A DNA stretch of 64,000 nucleotides from the IMG/VR virus record IMGVR_UViG_3300024354_000015, positions 1 to 64,000 of that record; one strand, written 5' to 3'. This document shows positions 25,550-33,544 of this stretch, piece by piece. How positions within the stretch are numbered: position 1 is the first letter of the stretch; the number at the start of each line of letters is the position of its first letter. The notes beneath the pieces were generated by a model that was not told where the DNA came from, made no database searches, and worked only from the letters and a program-made list of their open reading frames with translations. Source of the stretch: a virus. Both the position numbers and the translations under genes were made by a program.

Positions 25550-26884
25550 TTAATTGAACAGACTCATAAATCCGTCTACTACTTCTCCAATATAGGCAAT
25601 CTGCTCGGGAGTGATTACCGGGCTAGTGCCGTGGAAGTAGGTGTTGGTCATTGCTAGTGTTGCATTGGGGAAATTATTTTTTGCTAAATTTTGATCCATT
25701 AAATGACTGTAAGCTGGTTGCAACATAATGTTACCAGCGAAGTAGGGTCTAGTCTGAATCAATTTTTCTTCCAGGTAGTCAACTATATCCGCACGAGTAA
25801 ACGGAGCGTTTGATCTTACTGTTAGTGGAAAAGCAAACCAGCTGGGGTCGCTGTGTTCCTGAGCTCTAGGAAGATGAAAATATTCTTCATATTTCTCGTA
25901 TATGGAAAATAATAGTTGGTAGTTTCGTCTACGTAGTGCGTGTATTTCCGGCAACTTATCCAGTTGTTTGATGCCCATTGCACACTGTAGTTCGATTGGC
26001 TTAAGATTGTATCCAATCTCATCATATACATATTTGTGATCAAAAATTTCATCCGGCATAGTGGGTATCCAATTTTTAAATCTAGTTCCACAAGTGCCAC
26101 ATTTTAGTTTATTAGCTTCAGGTCCCACACAATAACAGCCGCGACCCCATTCTCTAAAACTTCTTAAAATAATATCTTGTTCGGGATCATCAGTGGCTAC
26201 ATAACCACCTTCGCCCATAGTCATATGGTGAGCAGGATAAAAACTACAACTAGCCATAAGACCATAACTACCCAGTGGTTTCTCTCTATAGGTACTTCCT
26301 AGAGCATCGCAGCAATCTTCTAATAGAATAAGATCATATTTTTTAACTATTTCCATTACTCTATCCATATTGGGAGGATTTCCCAGTACGTGCGCAAAGG
26401 TAATGACTCTAATATCAGGATTTTGTTTAAGTGCAGCCTCCACCTGATCAAGATCTAGGTTGAGAGTATCAAGCTCTATGTCCACAAACACTGGCGTAAA
26501 ACCCATTTGCAATGTAGGGTTTAGTGTAGTAGGAAAACCTGCAATAGGCATAAGAACCTTGGTGCCTTTAGGTAAATTGTATCCACGTTTGCTGGTAAGA
26601 CTTGCCATCATTAATAGGTTACTGCTGCTACCTGAATTAGTAACTATACCAAGTTTTTTTCCAAACTGTTTGGGGAACTGTCGTTCAAATTTTAAACTTT
26701 CATTACCCATTGCCAACCAGCCACTAAGTAGGCTTTTGACACCTGCTAGATATTCCTCCTGATCGTAGTAGGCGCCAGCATAGTTTACAAAATCTCGACC
26801 CGCAGTCCAGGTACGGGATTCCTGACGTTCTTTATAATGTTGTTCTACTAATTCTAATATTTTATCAAGTGTTGGAGTTGTCAT
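25550..26884 (-). CDS. PMP/[2Fe-2S] sugar 3-dehydratase, E1 (RfbH/AscC) type
   Basis: 444 residues, DegT/aspartate-aminotransferase fold, but the PLP lysine is replaced by histidine in SFYPAHHMTMGEGG (His220). This is the hallmark of E1, CDP-4-keto-6-deoxyglucose-3-dehydrase. Cysteines Cys192, Cys250 and Cys252 fit the E1 cluster pattern C-x57-C-x-C exactly. The fourth ligand would be Cys262 or Cys265 (KCGTCGTRF), spaced a little wider than in known E1. It removes the 3-hydroxyl of a 4-keto-6-deoxy sugar and needs a reductase (E3), not found here. Confidence 0.88.
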   Translation of the reverse strand: MTTPTLDKILELVEQHYKERQESRTWTAGRDFVNYAGAYYDQEEYLAGVKSLLSGWLAMGNESLKFERQFPKQFGKKLGIVTNSGSSSNLLMMASLTSKRGYNLPKGTKVLMPIAGFPTTLNPTLQMGFTPVFVDIELDTLNLDLDQVEAALKQNPDIRVITFAHVLGNPPNMDRVMEIVKKYDLILLEDCCDALGSTYREKPLGSYGLMASCSFYPAHHMTMGEGGYVATDDPEQDIILRSFREWGRGCYCVGPEANKLKCGTCGTRFKNWIPTMPDEIFDHKYVYDEIGYNLKPIELQCAMGIKQLDKLPEIHALRRRNYQLLFSIYEKYEEYFHLPRAQEHSDPSWFAFPLTVRSNAPFTRADIVDYLEEKLIQTRPYFAGNIMLQPAYSHLMDQNLAKNNFPNATLAMTNTYFHGTSPVITPEQIAYIGEVVDGFMSLFN

Positions 26885-27608
26885 AGGGAATTTCTAAATA
26901 GTCGCAAAAATATTTCATAAGATCTATTACTTGTTGACTGCCACGACTAGCGTGGAAGTGTAGTATGTGTGCTGCATTAATATCAATACCGTTCCAGGAA
27001 TTATGCCAGGCAATGGCCTGTTCTGTTAGTGCCCTTAGGTTCATAGCTTGGTAAGCCAACTCAGGATGGAATCTATCCTCCATTGGTATATCCTGACTCC
27101 AGAACATATAATTATGCCTAACCTGATCAAATCCCCAGTGTTGATAAGGATGACCCACTCTCTGTGACCATAGTTGTTCGCCTAGGTCCCAGACTGTCCG
27201 ACTCATTGTATGAGGATAATACTGTATATCATCATTAAAATAATGCTGGAATTCACCTTCGCTTTTAGGATCTGTATAGTTAAACATCCTATACTCTTTA
27301 AATCTATCCCCAAACAGTGAGGTGGGTCTTATCATAATTGTATCAGCACCTGCAAAGAATATATTACAGGGCTCCTGATTCCAGATACGTTTAATATCCT
27401 CCCAGACAGCTAGAGTGTAAGTATCATTATCGTCTACTTCTTCTGTAAGCTGTATGTATTCAAAAGGCTCTTCCACATAATGCTCATAGCTAGCTCGACT
27501 GTATTGTGACATTTTTTGGTAGGCTAGGTAGAGATCACGATTTTTTTCCAGCATCCAGCCGTTACGTATGGGCCTTACTGAATTTACTATATAGTTTTTT
27601 ACTGTCAT
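26865..27608 (-). CDS. Glycosyltransferase-like protein of the sugar cassette
   Basis: About 247 residues, starting at ATG 27608, three bases after the upstream stop (a GTG at 27617 is also possible). IFFAGADTIMIRPTSLFG looks like the nucleotide-sugar and metal strand of a GT-A fold. Many Trp, His and Tyr. It overlaps the E1 gene by 20 bases and lies inside the cassette. The glycosyltransferase assignment is tentative. Confidence 0.5.
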   Translation of the reverse strand: MTVKNYIVNSVRPIRNGWMLEKNRDLYLAYQKMSQYSRASYEHYVEEPFEYIQLTEEVDDNDTYTLAVWEDIKRIWNQEPCNIFFAGADTIMIRPTSLFGDRFKEYRMFNYTDPKSEGEFQHYFNDDIQYYPHTMSRTVWDLGEQLWSQRVGHPYQHWGFDQVRHNYMFWSQDIPMEDRFHPELAYQAMNLRALTEQAIAWHNSWNGIDINAAHILHFHASRGSQQVIDLMKYFCDYLEIPYDNSNT

Positions 27609-27610
27609 TG

Positions 27611-28555
27611 TTACCACACAAAATTATTTCTATAGTATTCTACTATTTTTTCTAGCTCTGTGTCAAATATTGCCTGAGGTTGCCAGCCCAGATTCTTCAA
27701 TTTACTATCATCAATGCTGTACCTTACATCCTGCCCCTGCCTCATACTGGGCTCAATATAATCCTGTATGTTTTCTTCTATACCAAAAAGACCAAGAATC
27801 TTTTTAACCACTTCTATGTTTGGTAATTCTAGATTGCCGCTTATGTTATAGATTTCGTTTACTACACCAGAATTAATAATGTGTATGGTGGCCCTAGCTG
27901 TATCGGCAGCGTGTAACCAGGTCCTAATAGGTGTCCCGTTATTATGTAGGTCTATCTTTCTACCTATTTCCAGAAATTTAACACTCTTGGGTATAAGTTT
28001 TTCCACGTATTGTCCAATACCATAATTATTGGTAGGCCTAACAATGATGTAGTTAATACCGTGTGTTCTACTCCAGGCTAGCACTAGTTGATCAGCAGCA
28101 GCCTTGGTTGCGCTATAGGGATTACTAGGTTTGAGTAAATCTTTTTCACTATGACTGCCTTCTACAATATCTCCATAAACTTCGTCTGTGCTGTAGTGTA
28201 AAAATATAGGACGACGTTGTTTCTTTTTGGCTATAAGTTTTAGTAGATTATGAACACCATTAATGTTGGAATGTACAAAACTGTCACTATCTTCAATACT
28301 GTTATCCACGTGACTTTCTGCCGCAGTGTTGATTACATAATCACATTCATAGAGCATATCAAGATCATTAATGTCGCTTTCTATAAATTTGAAATTAGGA
28401 TAATTTTTAAATTCGGGTAGAAATTGTTGATTGGCTGCATAGGTAAGTTTATCTACACCACAAACGTACCACCCTAGGTTAAGACATTGCCTGGTTAGGT
28501 GGCTTCCTATAAAGCCTAGACATCCAGTTATGTATACTATTTTTTTATTATTCAT
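27611..28555 (-). CDS. NDP-sugar 4,6-dehydratase, RmlB type
   Basis: 314 residues, extended SDR. NAD site GCLGFIGSH (11-19), catalytic STDEVYGD (Asp/Glu at 124-125) as in RmlB, and Tyr147-x3-Lys151 (YSATK). The C-terminal half carries substrate blocks RPTNNYGIGQYVEKLIP and GTPIRTWLHAAD. It would turn NDP-glucose into the 4-keto-6-deoxy sugar used by E1. Overlaps the reductase gene by eight bases. The nucleotide (dTDP or CDP) cannot be told. Confidence 0.87.
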   Translation of the reverse strand: MNNKKIVYITGCLGFIGSHLTRQCLNLGWYVCGVDKLTYAANQQFLPEFKNYPNFKFIESDINDLDMLYECDYVINTAAESHVDNSIEDSDSFVHSNINGVHNLLKLIAKKKQRRPIFLHYSTDEVYGDIVEGSHSEKDLLKPSNPYSATKAAADQLVLAWSRTHGINYIIVRPTNNYGIGQYVEKLIPKSVKFLEIGRKIDLHNNGTPIRTWLHAADTARATIHIINSGVVNEIYNISGNLELPNIEVVKKILGLFGIEENIQDYIEPSMRQGQDVRYSIDDSKLKNLGWQPQAIFDTELEKIVEYYRNNFVW

Positions 28556-29360
28556 TGGGTTTATAATCCTCTATTCCCTGTTTCAAACCGTGTAAATCTA
28601 GATTAAGACTATATAATAAGTCACTGTTACCAGTATAATTTAGATCACTAGATCCCTGTAGTAAAACTTCCCCTGTTGGGCAATGTGTGTCAGCAAACAA
28701 TAATGCCTGATAGTATAGACTGTATTTTTCTTTATAGACTAAATTAATGTCTTTGATTAAGTCTTTTTGATCTGCATTTATGTAGTGTTTAACGACAGTG
28801 GCCATATCTCTATGACTAAAAAAATCAAATTTACGATCAATTACGCTAAGTTTGCCTGTGTTTAGAAGTCTCTTAAATAATCTGGAACTAGGCTCATTGT
28901 AACCAAAACAACCAAATAGTCTTAATGTATAAAAATTGTCTCTTTTCCAAATAGTGCGGGCAATATAGTTTTTAGCGAGCCCATAGGTGTCTATGGGATT
29001 ACGTTCTGTAATTTCCAGTTCTTGGACATTATTGATATCCCTAGCTCTATCGAATTCAGCCCCACTACCAAAGTTAATATATCTAAATTTAGATGGCTGA
29101 TGATAAAAATTAAGGAACATCTGCATATTTCTCTGCAAATCACTTAAATTAACATCGGTGGTATTAACACTACCGCCACTGAAAGCACAGTTAATAATTA
29201 CATCTGGGTGTTCTCGTTGTAGCCAGTCATAAACAGCAGTGTAGTTTAATAAGTCGAGATCTTTTCTAGTTACTGGTAATATAGTGCCAACATCTTTAAG
29301 TAGAACGCCGAGTAAATTTCCCAGAGTGCCATTGGCACCAAGTATGGCTATTTTTTTCAT
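28548..29360 (-). CDS. NAD(P)-dependent sugar reductase/epimerase, SDR type
   Basis: 270 residues. N-terminal GANGTLGNLLG dinucleotide site, then YGLAKN as the Tyr-x3-Lys pair and LRLFGCFGYNEPSSRLF as substrate-side block, like RmlD/4-ketoreductases. It probably reduces the keto sugar made by the other cassette enzymes. It overlaps NadE-like by ATGA (29357-29360) and the 4,6-dehydratase by eight bases. Confidence 0.8.
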   Translation of the reverse strand: MKKIAILGANGTLGNLLGVLLKDVGTILPVTRKDLDLLNYTAVYDWLQREHPDVIINCAFSGGSVNTTDVNLSDLQRNMQMFLNFYHQPSKFRYINFGSGAEFDRARDINNVQELEITERNPIDTYGLAKNYIARTIWKRDNFYTLRLFGCFGYNEPSSRLFKRLLNTGKLSVIDRKFDFFSHRDMATVVKHYINADQKDLIKDINLVYKEKYSLYYQALLFADTHCPTGEVLLQGSSDLNYTGNSDLLYSLNLDLHGLKQGIEDYKPNE

Positions 29361-30334
29361 AGATTAGATCTAAGAGCTTGGTCAAGATTGGCTAGTCCTT
29401 GATACCTATAACTATCAATAGGATGAGCAAGATTATAGGGGTTAGCTCGTTTAAAAGTACTTGATTTAATTCTATCCAGAATTTTTTTAACACGAGTTAC
29501 TGTATCTTGATCAGAGGGATCTACCTCTAACATTAGTAAAATCTGATCAGCAGTTTTTAGATTATGCCTTGCAACTGCCGTGACTAGAGACAATAAAACA
29601 ATATCAAATTCAAGATAGCTAAAGCCAAACTGTTCTTCATCACCATTGCTAATGCCTAGTCCGTCGGTGGGTCTTGCAAACACTGTGGAATCAGGCACAC
29701 CGGCCATTTCAGCAAGTTTAGGAACTTCCCAACTTTTGTTTAAACTTTGTATGGGTGCTAGATCACCAACGTCACCGTGTAGTGTCCAAAAACCTGCTGC
29801 TAGTTCGCTAAAGTTGTCAGTACTGCCTACTAGTCCCCCAATGCGTGAAGCTTCATTATAAACTGTCATCATACGCAGACGAACTCTTAGATTACCACTG
29901 CGCAGTGGACTATTGCCTAGACTAAAGTCTCGGGCTAGGAAACTATTATATAACCTATCAAAATCTTCAGTTAGATCTATATGTTTATGTTCTATACCTA
30001 ATGCCTGTATTGTTTCAATACCGCGGGCAGTTTCTTCAGGATTTTGATGTATAGGCATTGTTACGCCCAATACATTCCATCCTGCTTGTTTAAATAATGC
30101 AGCAGTAAGAGCACTATCTACACCACCACTCATTCCCAATGCAACATTTTCTATTTTATATTTGTCACGGTAATCACGAAGCCCTTGTACAAGGCGTTCC
30201 TGAAACACTTTTAAAGTATCTTCGTAGACGTAGGTATTTTTATAGATAAGTTTGTCAAGAGTTTGATCAAACCAAGCTCCCAGTGGAGCCATAGTAGTTT
30301 GCCTACTATATTTTAATATTTGATTTTTTAACAT
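29357..30334 (-). CDS. NadE-like ATP-pyrophosphatase (NAD synthetase family)
   Basis: 325 residues. PP-loop SGGVDS at 69-74, later GSTDNFSELAAGFWTLHGD and PKLAEMAGVP, then DGLGISNGDEEQFGFSY: the order of ammonia-dependent NAD synthetase. It could replenish NAD for the neighbouring NAD-dependent sugar enzymes. Alternatively it may amidate a carboxylated sugar, since it sits at the head of the cassette. The exact acceptor is not shown by sequence. Confidence 0.78.
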   Translation of the reverse strand: MLKNQILKYSRQTTMAPLGAWFDQTLDKLIYKNTYVYEDTLKVFQERLVQGLRDYRDKYKIENVALGMSGGVDSALTAALFKQAGWNVLGVTMPIHQNPEETARGIETIQALGIEHKHIDLTEDFDRLYNSFLARDFSLGNSPLRSGNLRVRLRMMTVYNEASRIGGLVGSTDNFSELAAGFWTLHGDVGDLAPIQSLNKSWEVPKLAEMAGVPDSTVFARPTDGLGISNGDEEQFGFSYLEFDIVLLSLVTAVARHNLKTADQILLMLEVDPSDQDTVTRVKKILDRIKSSTFKRANPYNLAHPIDSYRYQGLANLDQALRSNL

Positions 30335-30401
30335 AGGGTAGTTGAAAATATAGTGTATTTAACGTTTAGTTTACAGGTTATTAAAAAAATAGTCAAAGAA
30401 A

Positions 30402-30421
30402 AACCGCCCCTAGGGGCGGTT
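30402..30421 (-). terminator. Rho-independent terminator after tRNA(CUA)
   Basis: Perfect palindrome AACCGCCCCTAGGGGCGGTT, followed on the minus strand by TTTCTTTG and more T. It lies seven bases after the CCA of the CUA tRNA and closes the tRNA-region transcript before the sugar cassette. Confidence 0.85.
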
Positions 30422-30427
30422 AAATTA

Positions 30428-30502
30428 TGGTACTTCGGATGGGATTCGAACCCATTTAGCCCATTTTAGAGATGGGAGCATCAACCATTCTGCCACCGAA
30501 GT
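30428..30502 (-). tRNA. tRNA with anticodon CUA (amber suppressor)
   Basis: Complete cloverleaf with encoded CCA. Acceptor ACTTCGG/CCGAAGT, anticodon stem CCCAT/ATGGG with loop CTCTAAA, T-arm ATGGG-TTCGAAT-CCCAT. With U33 fixed, the anticodon reads C-U-A, which pairs with UAG. The amino acid carried cannot be read; discriminator is A. Confidence 0.82.
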
Positions 30503-30508
30503 TTATTT

Positions 30509-30982
30509 CTAGGCTGCTAGGACTTCTTTTAACCTATCTGCTGCATAACTAGCAGCGAAGGCACGAGGCTTCACCATTGGTATCACATTGCACACACCAC
30601 GAATATAACCCACAGCCTGTTGTATCACAATGCTGCTATTATGGCGCTCATCAGGATTAATGTCAAGATGTATTTGTACCTCACGATCACCAATTACGTC
30701 TACCAACTTCTGATAGAGTTCTGCCACCTTGTAGACTTCGTTCATAAGACGCATACTGGGACGGCTGGCTTTGTGATCATAATCAACTTCTGTCTGTACT
30801 TCACCAAAAATCTTACAACCGTGACAACCATCAATATGCACTACCACAGCCAGTGTATAATCAGCATACCACTTATTACCAACTTTATATCTGGCACTGT
30901 CTGCACCGATATAAATTTTGGTACTATCACTTTGTTGGTCTATAAATTTTTTTACTGCATCGATATCAAGTTTTCTTTCCAT
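30509..30982 (-). CDS. RNase H-like protein, YkuK/DUF458 family
   Basis: 157 residues. IYIGADSARYKVGNKWYADY opens the RNase H-like fold, followed by HGCKIFGEVQTEVDYDHK, VQIHLDINPDERH and the C-terminal block AFAASYAADRL, all typical of DUF458 (B. subtilis YkuK). Function of the family is not established. The gene ends TAG-AAA-TAA seven bases before the CUA tRNA, so suppression would add two residues. Confidence 0.82.
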   Translation of the reverse strand: MERKLDIDAVKKFIDQQSDSTKIYIGADSARYKVGNKWYADYTLAVVVHIDGCHGCKIFGEVQTEVDYDHKASRPSMRLMNEVYKVAELYQKLVDVIGDREVQIHLDINPDERHNSSIVIQQAVGYIRGVCNVIPMVKPRAFAASYAADRLKEVLAA

Positions 30983-31001
30983 TTACGCCTCTTGAATTAT
31001 T

Positions 31002-31077
31002 TGGTGCTGCTAACTGGATTCGAACCAGTGACCTCCGCCTTACCAAGGCGGCGCTCTACCACTAGAGCTATAGCAGC
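31002..31077 (-). tRNA. tRNA-Thr(GGU)
   Basis: Acceptor GCTGCTA/TAGCAGC, anticodon loop TTGGTAA, T-loop TTCGAAT, encoded CCA. It starts one base after the stop of the ClpP-like gene. Confidence 0.95.
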
Positions 31078-31078
31078 A

Positions 31079-31639
31079 TTATATTAAATGATCCGCTACA
31101 CCAAGGTCAATGATCTCCTGTGCAGTCAGATAAACATCCGTGGGTGGTAATAATTTAGATTTAACCTTGCTTGCGGGTAGCCCGGTGACTGTTTTAAGCA
31201 GATCAATCATACGCTGATTCATAAGTTCTCCGTCTTTCATCGTGGCCTTGAGATCGTGATGCTTGCCACTGAGATTGTCAGAATACTGATGACTCATAAA
31301 ACTTGCATTGGCACTGGCCCAGCGTTCCCCCTTTGTTCCTGCAGAAAAAATTAGAAATGCTGATGACATCACTGACCCAATGCCCACGGTCCTGATAGTA
31401 TGTGGGCTGTTCTTCATAACATCTATTAGAGCGAAGGCATCATAAAGATCTCCCCCTATACTGTTAATATATAACGTCAGTGTTTTTTGTTCTTTGGCTT
31501 GCAAATTTTCATAAAGAATCCATTTTATTGCTTCAGCTATGTTTTCTGAGTTAATTTCACCGTAGATATAATGTGTGGAATTTTCCAGTAACTTTAATTC
31601 AATACGTTGCCTAGCATCAAAATTTTCGTCTTTTTTCAT
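31079..31639 (-). CDS. ClpP-like serine protease
   Basis: 186 residues, slightly shorter than bacterial ClpP. LYINSIGGDLYDAFALIDVM matches the ClpP oligomer and substrate strand. SFMSHQYSD supplies the catalytic His (about 117), and PTDVYLTAQEIIDLGVADHL the acidic part. The nucleophile region reads GIGSVMSSAFLIF instead of the usual ASMGAFLL, so the catalytic Ser is shifted or ambiguous (Ser92 is my guess). It may mature virion proteins or act with host ClpX/A. Confidence 0.82.
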   Translation of the reverse strand: MKKDENFDARQRIELKLLENSTHYIYGEINSENIAEAIKWILYENLQAKEQKTLTLYINSIGGDLYDAFALIDVMKNSPHTIRTVGIGSVMSSAFLIFSAGTKGERWASANASFMSHQYSDNLSGKHHDLKATMKDGELMNQRMIDLLKTVTGLPASKVKSKLLPPTDVYLTAQEIIDLGVADHLI

Positions 31640-31666
31640 AAAAATCCTGGAAAACAGTCCTAGTAT

Positions 31667-32230
31667 TTACATAATAGGACCGTTCCCATTTTTAAAACCC
31701 ACTGAACCACCCTCAGCCTCGATACGCTTGATGACATCTTCAAACAGTATGGGACGAAAGTCTGTTTGTTCTACGCACACACAGTGATAGCGAGTATCAA
31801 CTACACCATCTTTCATTACGCGGTTTGCGTGAAGATGACCGTGTATGTTGGTACCAAAACGACCCAGGCTTTCCTCGTGGATGGGAATATGGCTCAGTAT
31901 CATTCCGTTCATAACGTGGTACGCACGTAGTTCACGGAAGTACTTTCTATATTCGTCATCACGGAAGATATCGTGGTTACCACGTATCAAGACTTTGTCA
32001 CCGTTTAGGCGTGCAAGTGTAGCAAGTGCTCGACGGTTAATAACAACGTCACCAAGATGATAGACTTTGTCGTTGGGCCTAACTCGTTCGTTCCAGGCTT
32101 TGACCATAAACTCATCCATTTCCTCGGGGTTGTCCCAGGGGCGCAGTTTGGTTACTCCATCGTTCCGCATAAAGCGGCAAACGCCAGCGTGACCAAAATG
32201 CGTGTCACTTACTAAAAACACTGCTGGCAT
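31667..32230 (-). CDS. Calcineurin-like metallophosphoesterase
   Basis: 187 residues with the metal-ligand motifs in order: SDTHFGH (8-14), LGDVV, RGNHDIF, SHIPIH and GHLH. This is a complete phosphoesterase core of the small phage type. The substrate is unknown; nucleotide or cyclic-nucleotide phosphoesters are usual for the family. Confidence 0.9.
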   Translation of the reverse strand: MPAVFLVSDTHFGHAGVCRFMRNDGVTKLRPWDNPEEMDEFMVKAWNERVRPNDKVYHLGDVVINRRALATLARLNGDKVLIRGNHDIFRDDEYRKYFRELRAYHVMNGMILSHIPIHEESLGRFGTNIHGHLHANRVMKDGVVDTRYHCVCVEQTDFRPILFEDVIKRIEAEGGSVGFKNGNGPIM

Positions 32231-32240
32231 TTTGCTCTCC

Positions 32241-32438
32241 TTATTTTAATTTTCTTAAACTATCTTCAAACCATCCACAGAGGGAATAATTTAATGTTGG
32301 TATATTGTCTTCATAAAACTCTTGCTCACAGGCTTCACGTATCATTGCGTAGAGTTTAACTATTCGTTCGGGATGGCCTCCCTGGCGCACTTCTTGTCTG
32401 ATAATACGCTTTAGCATCCATTGTTCAAATTTGTTCAT
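32241..32438 (-). CDS. Small protein, 65 aa
   Basis: Starts at ATG 32438 (MNKFEQWMLKRIIRQEVRQG), overlapping the upstream stop by ATGA; earlier in-frame codons lie inside the upstream gene. It is helical and ends with CGWFEDSLRKLK. Similar short genes are found in marine T4-like phages. Function unknown. Confidence 0.65.
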   Translation of the reverse strand: MNKFEQWMLKRIIRQEVRQGGHPERIVKLYAMIREACEQEFYEDNIPTLNYSLCGWFEDSLRKLK

Positions 32439-32713
32439 TGCGGCTCCTCGGTGTTTAGTATGTCCCAGGCTAACCCATTCCAAGGTTCGAATCCAATGCC
32501 TGTGCCCATCCAAGTGGTGCGATTCTCAACAATTTCCCACCACTCACCCGTGCTGTCTTTATACACTACACGATAGCTATCTCCTGTTGCATTGCGCACA
32601 GATCGAAGAACATTTTCTGCATCATTTGTAACTGAGACAGGGCCGTTGTCATCTTCAATAAAAATAATTTTACGGTCTCTATCAATGTCGTATATTGAAA
32701 ATTTACTTCTCAT
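32435..32713 (-). CDS. Conserved small protein, 92 aa
   Basis: Start at ATG 32713 (MRSKFSIYDIDRDRKIIFIE), since the longer frame to 32743 would overlap the upstream gene more deeply. A beta-rich fold with SVTNDAENVLRSV and YRVVYKDSTGEWWEIV. This type is conserved among marine myoviruses. No function known. Confidence 0.65.
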   Translation of the reverse strand: MRSKFSIYDIDRDRKIIFIEDDNGPVSVTNDAENVLRSVRNATGDSYRVVYKDSTGEWWEIVENRTTWMGTGIGFEPWNGLAWDILNTEEPQ

Positions 32714-32870
32714 TTGTTTTGTCACCTGTCTTTGCATAGACACAATAATGGCCAGAGTTTCTGGGCTGCTGTTTCAGTAGGTTAATGCATTCCGTCATTG
32801 TGGTAGTTTTGGCAACTACTGTGATGTCGGGCTGTCCAGCAATTAGTAAAATATTAAGTAAGATCCACAT
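32703..32870 (-). CDS. Small membrane-anchored protein, 55 aa
   Basis: The ATG at 32870 (MWILLNILLIAGQPDIT) overlaps the upstream stop as TAATG, so I use it rather than the longer frame. One N-terminal hydrophobic segment (a signal anchor) and a short soluble tail with two Cys. Unknown function; possibly acts at the host inner membrane. Confidence 0.6.
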   Translation of the reverse strand: MWILLNILLIAGQPDITVVAKTTTMTECINLLKQQPRNSGHYCVYAKTGDKTNEK

Positions 32871-33151
32871 TATCGCCAGGATCTCCAACCTGACCACTCG
32901 CTAGACCCAATGCGGCAGGTAAAGCTGTCAGATGTGTATCCTATCATATCAATCCAGTTCTTGGCAATGCCACGGAAGTACAGTTTAAATTCAAACTTAA
33001 GGTCAGGATTGCTCTCTTTGCTCATAGCATACTGCCACATAATAAAATCGTGTGCTAGAAACAGGGCGCGGATCAAACTATATAACACGCAGGCAATACC
33101 AAATATTCCCATACCCACTGCTACCATTCCGATATATGCGAAGATTTCCAT
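32870..33151 (-). CDS. Membrane protein, 93 aa
   Basis: An N-terminal transmembrane segment (FAYIGMVAVGMGIFGIACVL) followed by a second amphipathic segment and a soluble tail rich in Ser and Trp. Translationally coupled to the next membrane protein. Function unknown. Confidence 0.6.
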   Translation of the reverse strand: MEIFAYIGMVAVGMGIFGIACVLYSLIRALFLAHDFIMWQYAMSKESNPDLKFEFKLYFRGIAKNWIDMIGYTSDSFTCRIGSSEWSGWRSWR

Positions 33152-33266
33152 CGCCCGCTCCTTGTTAATTACTATACCGCTATTATAACCTATTTGGGGG
33201 ATAATGTCAACCAGAATTTTTGTTGCTTTTTTAACAATAAAAAAGTTACAATATTAGCAACATTGA

Positions 33267-33449
33267 TTAAAAATTGATTGACTTGCGTTCAAGTTTTTTA
33301 AGACTGTCACGCCGCATTAGGAAAGGTCTAGGATTGTTTTCTTTGTGAACAGTGAGATATTCTACGCCATCTATCACACGAACATCGCGAGTGTTCTCAC
33401 ATATCACACGTTCTTTACTACGTTCTACAATAAATGTAATAGGTTTCAT
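33267..33449 (-). CDS. Small basic protein, 60 aa
   Basis: 60 residues, MKPITFIVERSKERVICENT start, two beta hairpins and a Lys/Arg-rich C terminus. It resembles a tiny conserved marine-phage protein. Located between a membrane pair and tRNA-Gly(UCC). Confidence 0.55.
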   Translation of the reverse strand: MKPITFIVERSKERVICENTRDVRVIDGVEYLTVHKENNPRPFLMRRDSLKKLERKSINF

Positions 33450-33468
33450 TTACTATCTCCTTGAAACT

Positions 33469-33544
33469 TGGAGCGGGCGAAGAGGTTCGAACTCTCGACG
33501 TCTTGCTTGGAAGGCAAGTGCTCTACCAACTGAGCTACGCCCGC
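33469..33544 (-). tRNA. tRNA-Gly(UCC)
   Basis: Acceptor GCGGGCG/CGCCCGC, anticodon loop CTTCCAA, T-loop TTCGAAC, encoded CCA with U discriminator. Its U8-A9-G10 (33535-33537) is also the TAG stop of the upstream oxygenase gene. Confidence 0.95.
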
